This document shows, piece after piece, positions 12,997 to 18,498 of a DNA stretch of 18,498 nucleotides. The notes under the pieces were generated by a model. That model did no database searches. It saw only the letters and a list, made by a program, of their open reading frames with translations, and was not told the DNA's origin. Every line of letters starts with the position of its first letter. Position 1 is the stretch's first letter. A program made the position numbers and the translations under genes. The DNA is from Acidobacteriota bacterium (lineage in GTDB: Bacteria > Acidobacteriota > Terriglobia > UBA7540): assembly GCA_021784615.1 (NCBI GenBank), contig JAJYHU010000206.1, forward strand, positions 9,106 through 27,603. Reading direction: 5' to 3'.

Positions 12997-14288
12997 TTGC
13001 CGGGCGCCTGTTTCAAGGATTGTCCCGACTTCTTCAGCAGCCGCTCCCGGCGGCGTGAAAGATGCTTCAAGCGCGATGGCGGCCCGGAGTTTTCATGAAG
13101 GTGTTGCACCGCCGCTTCCGCAAATTCCAGGGCCTTCGCGGCATCCCGAAGGCAGTGCTCGTAATGGATGGCAAGCTCTTCGCAGGCTTCAACCAGGTAT
13201 CTGGACCGGCGGCGAATGATTTCTTCCCAGGCTTCCACCGCCTGTTCGTAACGCCGGAACCTCTTGTGCTGCAAAGCAAGCTGCCAAAGCGCCTGGGGCT
13301 CAACCGAGCGCGGCAAGCCGCGCTCAAGCGCCTGCTGGCAGGCCGCAAGCGCCAGGTCGGAAGCTCCGGCCCGCTCCAGGATGCGGCTGAGGCTGAACAA
13401 GTCGCGGCTGTCGCAATCTCCGCCGTCGCCCGATCGAGTGACGGCCTGGCCCGCTTCAACCATCAGCGCCGCAAGCGTTACGATGTCGAGCGCGTTGTGG
13501 AAGAACACGGGTTGCAGCCCCTCCGCGCTTCCTGTCCGCAGATAGTCAAAATAGATTTGCGGAATTTCGGAGCCGGCCACGTCGCCGTTGCGCGCAATCC
13601 CCAGCAGTTCCCGCTCCAGGTTCTTGAGGTTGCAACTTTCGAGGCGCAGCTTCCACAACCGGCGCGCCGGATGCAGCAGGTCAAGATGGGCGAGGCGCGC
13701 AAAGGGCGACCGCATGCGGGCGAGCGTGTAGCGCGCTTCAAGCAGCGGAAGGTCAAACGTCTTGCCGTTAAACGTCACGAGCAACTGATAAGGCTCAAGC
13801 GCCTCCGCAAGCGCCTGGAGCGCCGCCTTCTCTTCCGTGAAATCCCGAAGGAAATATTGCCGCACGCGGAAGGCGGAACCCTCCGCCATTCCGATCCCGA
13901 TCAGGAACGCGCACGTCCCCGTCCCTCCGGACAAACCGGTGGTCTCGGTATCCAGAAAAACAACCGAGTTTGGCGGCGGCAAATCGACTCCCGGCAGGAA
14001 CAGGCCCAGCGGCTGAAGGTCAGCGCTCGCAATATCGTCAATGCGAAACTTTCCATAGGGCCTGCCGGCCGGAAGAACCTGCTGGGCCATGAAAAACTCG
14101 CCGCAATCGTTGCTGCAAACCTCTCCCTCGACGTAATGCTCAACGCCCTGCGGCGCTCTCTCTGCGGAAAGTTTGCGCGGCCGTTGATCGAGCCGGCGCA
14201 AGTATTCGAGCTGCCGCTCCAGCGCGTCCTCGCGGATGGTCTTTTGCGAGGATTGCTTGAGTTCACGGAGTTTTTCTTGCAGGTTCAT
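12984..14288 (-). CDS. mrfB: MrfB/YprB-like RNase H-fold exonuclease with TPR tail
   Basis: A 434-residue protein. The central domain is a DnaQ-like RNase H fold: exo I DTETTG (D113, E115), exo II TFNGKTFD (N174, D179) and exo III HNALD (H264, D268), so the acidic metal ligands are all present. A short conserved region precedes it (VEHYVEGEVCSNDCGEF, about 49-65). The C-terminus (about 290-415) looks like TPR helices (ALWQLALQHKRFRRYEQAVE, ALEFAEAAVQHL), as in Bacillus subtilis MrfB/YprB, a DNA exonuclease that works with helicase MrfA in repair of mitomycin-C damage. The start lies 45 bp after the helicase stop, so an operon is very likely. It overlaps the convergent SDR gene by 13 bp. The symbol is given by family and gene order, not by experiment. 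Confidence 0.88.
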   Translation of the reverse strand: MNLQEKLRELKQSSQKTIREDALERQLEYLRRLDQRPRKLSAERAPQGVEHYVEGEVCSNDCGEFFMAQQVLPAGRPYGKFRIDDIASADLQPLGLFLPGVDLPPPNSVVFLDTETTGLSGGTGTCAFLIGIGMAEGSAFRVRQYFLRDFTEEKAALQALAEALEPYQLLVTFNGKTFDLPLLEARYTLARMRSPFARLAHLDLLHPARRLWKLRLESCNLKNLERELLGIARNGDVAGSEIPQIYFDYLRTGSAEGLQPVFFHNALDIVTLAALMVEAGQAVTRSGDGGDCDSRDLFSLSRILERAGASDLALAACQQALERGLPRSVEPQALWQLALQHKRFRRYEQAVEAWEEIIRRRSRYLVEACEELAIHYEHCLRDAAKALEFAEAAVQHLHENSGPPSRLKHLSRRRERLLKKSGQSLKQAPGNQSR

Positions 14289-14333
14289 CGAACAGTTTCA
14301 GAACAGGGATTGCCGCTGTCCCCTCCCGGCGCG

Positions 14334-16742
14334 CTATTGGCCCGCAGATCCCTGTGCTCCAGCCAGAATCCGGTCCAGGACGGCAAGCGCCACTTCCTTG
14401 CCTTTTTCTCCCACTTCCCCTATCGGCCCCACGCACGAAGGGCACCCGGCAGGGCAGGCGCAATGGGCGATCAGCCGCTGCGTATTTTCCAGCAGGCTCG
14501 CGCTCAGCTGATAGAGCGGCTCGCTGAAGCCGATACCGCCGGGGTATTTGTCATAGAGATAAATATTGGGCTCGAACAGCTTCACCAGCACGGCAGGCTG
14601 CCCGGAATCTGGAAGCGGGTCTTCATCTTCCACAAGCTCCAGATTTTCTCCCACCGCAACGCCCAAGTCGCGCGCGTCGCACATCATCAGCAAAGTGCCC
14701 ACCGCCTGCAAAGCGTTGGCGAGCCCCCGGACGCCGTTCAGGCGCTCTTCCCGCGAGTATGGCATAGCGTCCATGAACGGCTGCGGCAGCGTCAGCCAGA
14801 ACGCCGTGGTGTGCATTTCCTGCTCCGGCAGCGACAAATCTCCGGAGCCCACGTTCTCCATGGTGTGAAATTTGATCTTTTTGAACCCGACGACCTGCGT
14901 GTTGACCTGAACCTCGCCGTGATTCTTGACGGCGGGCCCGGCGGGCTCCGAGGCGAAATTCTCAAGGATTTTGATCTTGGTGTAGGAAATCGCGTCGGTA
15001 AAATACTCGGAATCAACCTCGTGCACGTAAGCTTTGCGGTCGCCATAATCCAGCCGTTCGACGTGGTACTGCTGGCCGTCCTGGAGGTAGATGGCCTTCT
15101 CGTGAACCGTCGTGAGGGCGCTCGTGAAATCAACTTCTCCAATCACGCGAGGCTCCGCCGTCATATCGACAATCACAAAGTTGTCCGAAGAAACCGACCG
15201 CAGGCTGATGGCGTCCGCGGGATAGCTTTCCGAAACCCAGTGCCAGCCTTCGGCGGTCTGATGGAGAAATCCCAGCTCCTCGAGATGCGCGCAGAGGACT
15301 TTCAAGTCGAGCGACCCAAAGCGTTCGTCCTCGCGCAGCGGGAGTTCGAAGGCCGCGCACTTCAGGTGGTTCAGAAGAATCTGAAGATTGTCCGGGTTCA
15401 CGTAGCCGTGCTCGGGAGAGTGGCTGAAAAAGTATTCGGGATTTTGCGCGATAAACTGATCGAGCGGAGCGCTGGTGGCCACCAGAATCGCGGCGGAACT
15501 TCCCTGCCGGCGTCCGGCGCGGCCCGCACGCTGCCAGGTCGAGGCAATCGTCCCAGGATAACCGGCGAGAACCGCCACGTCGAGGCTGCCGATATCAATT
15601 CCCAGCTCCAGCGCATTGGTCGCGACCACGCCGAGCAGGCGGCCGTCGCGCAGGTCGCGCTCAATCTCACGCCGCTCAATCGGCAGGTAGCCGCCCCGGT
15701 AGCCGCGCACCAAGTCCGGGCCGCCCGGCCGCCCGGCAAAATCCTGCTTCAAATAGGTCACCAGAATTTCCGCCGCCAGCCGCGAGTTCGTAAAGACGAT
15801 GGTCTCGAGCCTTCTCGACATAAAAGCCTTCGCCAGGCGGCGAGTCTCGTTCAGGTAAGACCTGCGGATTCCCAGTTGCGGGTTCACCACGGGCGGATTG
15901 TAGAGGACAAAAAACTTTTCGGCCGAGGGTGCTCCATTTTCATCCACCAGTTCGATGTCTTCCTCGATGATTCGCGCGGCCAGCTCCGACGGGTTCGCAA
16001 TGGTTGCGGAAGTGCAAACGAATTGCGGCCTGCTGCCGTAAAATTCCGCGACACGCTTCAGCCTGCGGATCACGTTAGCCAGATGGCTCCCGAAAACTCC
16101 GCGGTAGTAATGCAGCTCATCGATGACCACAAAGCGAAGGTTTTCGAACAACCGTTCCCACTTGGTGTGGTGCGGCAGGATGCCGGCATGGAGCATATCC
16201 GGATTGGTGATCACCAAGTTGGCGCGGGACCGGATGGCCTTCCGGGCGTCCTGCGGAGTGTCGCCGTCATAGGTGAACGTCCGCACTTCATCGCCCAGCT
16301 TCTCCGTCCAATGGTTCAACTCCACCAATTGGTCCTGCGAGAGCGCCTTGGTCGGGAACAGATAGAGAGCGCGCGCTTCCGGAGCTTCCACCAGCGCGCT
16401 CAGGATCGGCAGGTTGTAGCACAGCGTCTTGCCGGAGGCCGTGGGCGTGACGACCACAACGTTCTTGCCTTCGTGGGCCAGCCGCGCGGCGTGGGTCTGG
16501 TGCGTGTAGAGATTCTCAATGCCTCTCGCACGAAGAATCTCCTGAAGCCGCGCCGGAAGGAAATCCGGGAAAGGGGCCACCTGGGCTTCGCGCGCCGGGA
16601 ATCGCCTGAGGGCCGTGACGCCGCCTTCCCGCCGCGATCCTTTGAACTTGTTTTGGATGTCTTCAACAATACTCTCGATGGAGGCCGCGCCCGGTGATTG
16701 GCTTAGACGCTGAAGCAATTTCGTCTCTGACGTGGTCTTCAT
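14334..16742 (-). CDS. mrfA: MrfA/YprA-like DEAD/DEAH-box helicase with DUF1998
   Basis: An 802-residue superfamily 2 ATPase. Helicase motifs: I TPTASGKT (99-106), Ia FPTKAL (129-134), II DELH (208-211), III SAT (245-247), IV VFTNSR (316-321), V ATNALELGIDIG (374-385), VI QRAGRAGRR (404-412). The C-terminal DUF1998-type region ends with four Cys in CACPAGCPSC (C761, C763, C767, C770), the zinc-binding set expected of MrfA. In Bacillus subtilis the protein acts with the MrfB nuclease on mitomycin-C adducts independently of UvrABC. The adjacent mrfB-like gene supports the same system here. The start has GGAAGGGAAG directly upstream. A hairpin and two possible promoters precede it. Codons TTA, CTA and TCA are virtually absent, leaving a very long spurious antisense frame. 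Confidence 0.94.
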   Translation of the reverse strand: MKTTSETKLLQRLSQSPGAASIESIVEDIQNKFKGSRREGGVTALRRFPAREAQVAPFPDFLPARLQEILRARGIENLYTHQTHAARLAHEGKNVVVVTPTASGKTLCYNLPILSALVEAPEARALYLFPTKALSQDQLVELNHWTEKLGDEVRTFTYDGDTPQDARKAIRSRANLVITNPDMLHAGILPHHTKWERLFENLRFVVIDELHYYRGVFGSHLANVIRRLKRVAEFYGSRPQFVCTSATIANPSELAARIIEEDIELVDENGAPSAEKFFVLYNPPVVNPQLGIRRSYLNETRRLAKAFMSRRLETIVFTNSRLAAEILVTYLKQDFAGRPGGPDLVRGYRGGYLPIERREIERDLRDGRLLGVVATNALELGIDIGSLDVAVLAGYPGTIASTWQRAGRAGRRQGSSAAILVATSAPLDQFIAQNPEYFFSHSPEHGYVNPDNLQILLNHLKCAAFELPLREDERFGSLDLKVLCAHLEELGFLHQTAEGWHWVSESYPADAISLRSVSSDNFVIVDMTAEPRVIGEVDFTSALTTVHEKAIYLQDGQQYHVERLDYGDRKAYVHEVDSEYFTDAISYTKIKILENFASEPAGPAVKNHGEVQVNTQVVGFKKIKFHTMENVGSGDLSLPEQEMHTTAFWLTLPQPFMDAMPYSREERLNGVRGLANALQAVGTLLMMCDARDLGVAVGENLELVEDEDPLPDSGQPAVLVKLFEPNIYLYDKYPGGIGFSEPLYQLSASLLENTQRLIAHCACPAGCPSCVGPIGEVGEKGKEVALAVLDRILAGAQGSAGQ

Positions 16743-16760
16743 ACTTCCCTTCCGGCCTTC

Positions 16761-16787
16761 AGGCTGAAATGCCGGCGCATTTCGCCT
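16761..16787 (-). promoter_or_regulatory. Leader hairpin just upstream of the mrfA ribosome site
   Basis: GAAATGC (16766-16772) and GCATTTC (16777-16783) around CGGC, extended by AGGC (16761-16764) and GCCT (16784-16787) with one bulged T: an 11-bp stem. In the mrfA leader it ends about 18 nt before the start codon. Read on the plus strand it is followed by TTTT and looks like a terminator, but no plus-strand gene precedes it. Confidence 0.45.
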
Positions 16788-16798
16788 TTTGTTCGCTT

Positions 16799-16827
16799 AT
16801 CGTACCATGCCCTCGCCCGCGCACCAA
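16799..16827 (-). promoter_or_regulatory. Candidate mrfA promoter, proximal
   Basis: On the minus strand TTGGTG (16827-16822), a 17-bp spacer and TACGAT (16804-16799), matching consensus at 3 and 4 of 6. The transcript would start near 16792 and include the leader hairpin. Confidence 0.35.
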
Positions 16828-16905
16828 TCGGAATCTGGCGACCGGGCAAACGTCTTCCGGAAACACGCCCAGCTTCCCAGGATGGCGCTTAAACCTGACT
16901 GATAG

Positions 16906-16911
16906 ATTATA
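16906..16911 (-). promoter_or_regulatory. Consensus -10 TATAAT, distal mrfA promoter candidate
   Basis: A perfect TATAAT on the minus strand, about 160 bp upstream of the mrfA start. No good -35 is found at 15-18 bp, so it would depend on an activator or an unusual -35. It lies in the 271-bp spacer between mrfA and the phosphoesterase gene. Confidence 0.4.
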
Positions 16912-16942
16912 CCGCCGTGTGGGAGTGAGGAAGCCGGCGGAA

Positions 16943-17001
16943 ATGCCCCGAGGGCGCGGCAAGACTCACAGCGCCGGGAATGATCAAGCCTCTTGGGGCA
17001 T
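16943..17001 (-). terminator. Long GC-rich hairpin after the phosphoesterase gene
   Basis: ATGCCCC followed by GAGG (16943-16953) pairs with CCTC, bulged TT, GGGGCAT (16989-17001). It begins about 12 nt after the phosphoesterase stop on the minus strand. There is no T-tract, so it is a possible factor-assisted terminator or mRNA 3' end. Confidence 0.35.
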
Positions 17002-17013
17002 CTCCGCAATCAG

Positions 17014-18390
17014 CTACTGCCCCGTTTTGCCCGGGGCGGGAGGCGCGCGACGCATGACATGCCGTGGAATCAGAACCTTTGGCGGATACGTGCAATTATA
17101 TTTACGGTAATGCGAAGTGAGGCCCTGCGTGACAGGGATAACGAGCGGCGGATTGGGCGCTTGGTTGAAATCGAACGCGTCCAGCATGTCGCTCGCTTCG
17201 TGGTCCCGTTTGGTCAGGTGCTGAAGGTGAAAGCGCTCCTCCACAAACCGCAGGATGGAAGTAAAGTCGCCGGTTTCGTCGGTGACATAACCGGGCTTGG
17301 CATAGGGCGAGATCACCAGCAACGGCACCCGGGGCCCGTAGCCGAAGGCGTCCAATTCCGGCGGCGGAACGTGGTCGTAGAAACCTCCGTAATCGTCCCA
17401 GGTGATGAAGATGACGCTGTTCGCCCAATACCGGCTTTTCATCAAAGCGTTCACAAGGCGCGTCACGTACCACATCCCCTGAGGAACGGGTTCGGGCGGG
17501 TGTTCGCTATCCTGGAAAGTCGGAATCAGCCAGGAAACCTGAGGCAGGGTTCCCTGTTTAAGGTCGCGGAAATACTCGGTCTCATTCACCAGGCGCGACA
17601 TCAGCTTGGGGTTATCCCGAATGCTTTTGAACCCGGGCAGCGGGTTCCACAAACCGAGTTGCTGGGGCTCGGGGTCTTTCACGTGGCAAGGGTCAGAGGC
17701 AGGCGCCGGCTTCCCCGTGGTTTCCACGTAATACTTCCAGCTGACGTCCTGGCCGGCCAGGCGGTTGATGATGGCGGCAAAGCTGAAACCGTCAGGATCA
17801 TCCATTCTTTCTTTCAACTCTTCCAGCTCGTGATTCTGGGAACAGACGTTCCCGATAAGCCCGCCGGAGGTGGCGGCAACCGTGTAGACGTGGTTGGGCA
17901 TGCTGGGCCCGTTCAGCGAGGAAAAAAACCGGTCCGCCAGGGTAAAGTGGCGGGCATAGTCCCAATAATTCGGAATGTCGTGGCCGTCGAGGTAAGCCAT
18001 GGTGTAAGGGCTGCCTTCCGCCCAGACAAAACCATCCATGGCTCCGTGGTCGTAAGCCGCGTGCGCCGCTTCCCAGCTATGGCTAAGGTCGCAGGCAGGC
18101 ATCGGCAGGTGCAGGTGGAAAGGCTTGATGCAGCGCGCCGCGCCTGGAAGAATCGGCGAGCAGGTGCCTGGCGGAAAGCCATCCACGCCCGGATAAGTGC
18201 CGAAATAATTGTCGAAGCTGCGGTTCTCCTGAATAATCCAGATGATGTGCTGAATCTTTTCCATGCCGGCCGGTATCTGGCCCTGGGCGGGCCGCGCCAG
18301 AGCCATGGAGCCTGCGTCAGCAAGGGCGGCGAGCACTGCGGCGATAATGGCGAACCGGCACCCAAATCTTCTTATCCATTTGGTTATCAC
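17014..18390 (-). CDS. Secreted phosphoesterase, phospholipase C / AcpA family
   Basis: A 458-residue exported phosphoesterase (PF04185 type) that would hydrolyse phosphate esters such as phospholipids or phosphomonoesters outside the cytoplasm. The start is taken as GTG at 18390, with AGGAGG 8 nt upstream; an in-frame ATG at 18459 overlaps the predicted -10 and cannot be in the mRNA. The N-terminus is a signal peptide (KWIRRFG, then AIIAAVLAALADAGSMALA); the twin Arg hints at Tat export but lacks the full motif. Family motifs: ENRSFDNYFG (55-64), DDYGGFYDHVPPP (332-344) with metal-ligand Asp and His, and GPRVPLLVISPYAKPGYV (352-369). The chain ends soon after the catalytic domain, without the extra C-terminal domains of Pseudomonas-type PLC. 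It is likely a single-gene unit used for phosphate scavenging; the substrate is not decided. Confidence 0.93.
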   Translation of the reverse strand: MITKWIRRFGCRFAIIAAVLAALADAGSMALARPAQGQIPAGMEKIQHIIWIIQENRSFDNYFGTYPGVDGFPPGTCSPILPGAARCIKPFHLHLPMPACDLSHSWEAAHAAYDHGAMDGFVWAEGSPYTMAYLDGHDIPNYWDYARHFTLADRFFSSLNGPSMPNHVYTVAATSGGLIGNVCSQNHELEELKERMDDPDGFSFAAIINRLAGQDVSWKYYVETTGKPAPASDPCHVKDPEPQQLGLWNPLPGFKSIRDNPKLMSRLVNETEYFRDLKQGTLPQVSWLIPTFQDSEHPPEPVPQGMWYVTRLVNALMKSRYWANSVIFITWDDYGGFYDHVPPPELDAFGYGPRVPLLVISPYAKPGYVTDETGDFTSILRFVEERFHLQHLTKRDHEASDMLDAFDFNQAPNPPLVIPVTQGLTSHYRKYNCTYPPKVLIPRHVMRRAPPAPGKTGQ

Positions 18391-18392
18391 GG

Positions 18393-18404
18393 GGAGGACC
18401 TCCT
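18393..18404 (-). promoter_or_regulatory. Ribosome site inside a near-palindrome
   Basis: On the minus strand AGGAGG (18404-18399) is followed by TCCTCC, so GGAGG and CCTCC are complementary around a single T. This site sets the GTG start at 18390. A hairpin within one molecule would be strained by the one-base loop. Confidence 0.6.
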
Positions 18405-18457
18405 GATAAGAATCCCCTTGGATGATCGTAAAATGCACCAGCTTGAACACGGTTCGC

Positions 18458-18486
18458 ATAAAATCACAATGCTATTTGCGTGTCAA
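18458..18486 (-). promoter_or_regulatory. Promoter of the phosphoesterase gene
   Basis: On the minus strand a perfect TTGACA (18486-18481), a 17-bp spacer and TTTTAT (18463-18458; 4 of 6). The start near 18451 gives a leader of about 60 nt to the GTG at 18390. Confidence 0.65.
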
Positions 18487-18498
18487 GGAACAAAAACG

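Noticed and set aside
13062..16697. Plus-strand open frame of 1211 codons
   Set aside because: It is exactly codon-register antisense to mrfB and mrfA, so stops arise only where those genes use TTA, CTA or TCA, which they avoid. The translation is Arg/Gln/Val-rich with no recognisable domain, while the opposite strand has complete helicase and nuclease motifs.
16694..17110. Plus-strand frame of 138 codons between mrfA and the phosphoesterase
   Set aside because: There is no ribosome site, the composition is low-quality, and it overlaps both flanking genes' ends.

Overview
The window most likely comes from a soil-type member of the Acidobacteriota. This is an inference from the gene mix, moderate-to-high GC coding DNA, -10 boxes of the TAnACT kind, and intergenic spacers full of REP-like hairpins; no rRNA or marker gene is present to prove it. 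There are thirteen intact protein genes, no tRNA or rRNA, no CRISPR array and no recognisable IS element.

Bases 1-6420 look like the end of an exopolysaccharide or surface-glycan locus. A GT4 glycosyltransferase, a WecG/TagA-type glycosyltransferase and an NAD-dependent sugar-nucleotide epimerase resembling GDP-mannose 3,5-epimerase lie in a row on the plus strand. They are followed by two convergent, clearly paralogous, exported parallel beta-helix proteins: one membrane-anchored, the other a predicted lipoprotein with two TIG/IPT repeats. A strong terminator hairpin sits between them. The sugar enzymes would build or modify the glycan; the beta-helix proteins are candidates for binding, cutting or epimerising it outside the cell.

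Bases 6420-7191 are a gene-free, AT-richer stretch with several short direct and inverted repeats. A secreted TIM-barrel glycoside-hydrolase-like protein (minus strand) and a TetR-family regulator (plus strand) are then divergent. A 12-bp perfect palindrome covers the predicted -35 of the hydrolase promoter and is a natural candidate operator. Prephenate dehydratase (pheA) follows.

Bases 10761-11613 are a second gene-free stretch: a REP-like hairpin, a nested cloverleaf-type inverted repeat, another hairpin flanked by a 20-bp direct repeat, then a good promoter leading into an A-rich tandem duplication carrying a lysine-rich, amber-interrupted reading frame. This is the least explained part of the window.

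Bases 11614-18498 hold a small secreted protein of unknown function, an SDR oxidoreductase, and (minus strand) a helicase/exonuclease pair matching MrfA-MrfB (YprA-YprB), known in Bacillus subtilis for repair of mitomycin-C damage. The last gene is a secreted phosphoesterase of the phospholipase C/AcpA family with its own promoter at the window edge. Starts were chosen by Shine-Dalgarno sites and promoters; four genes were shortened from the longest possible open frame.
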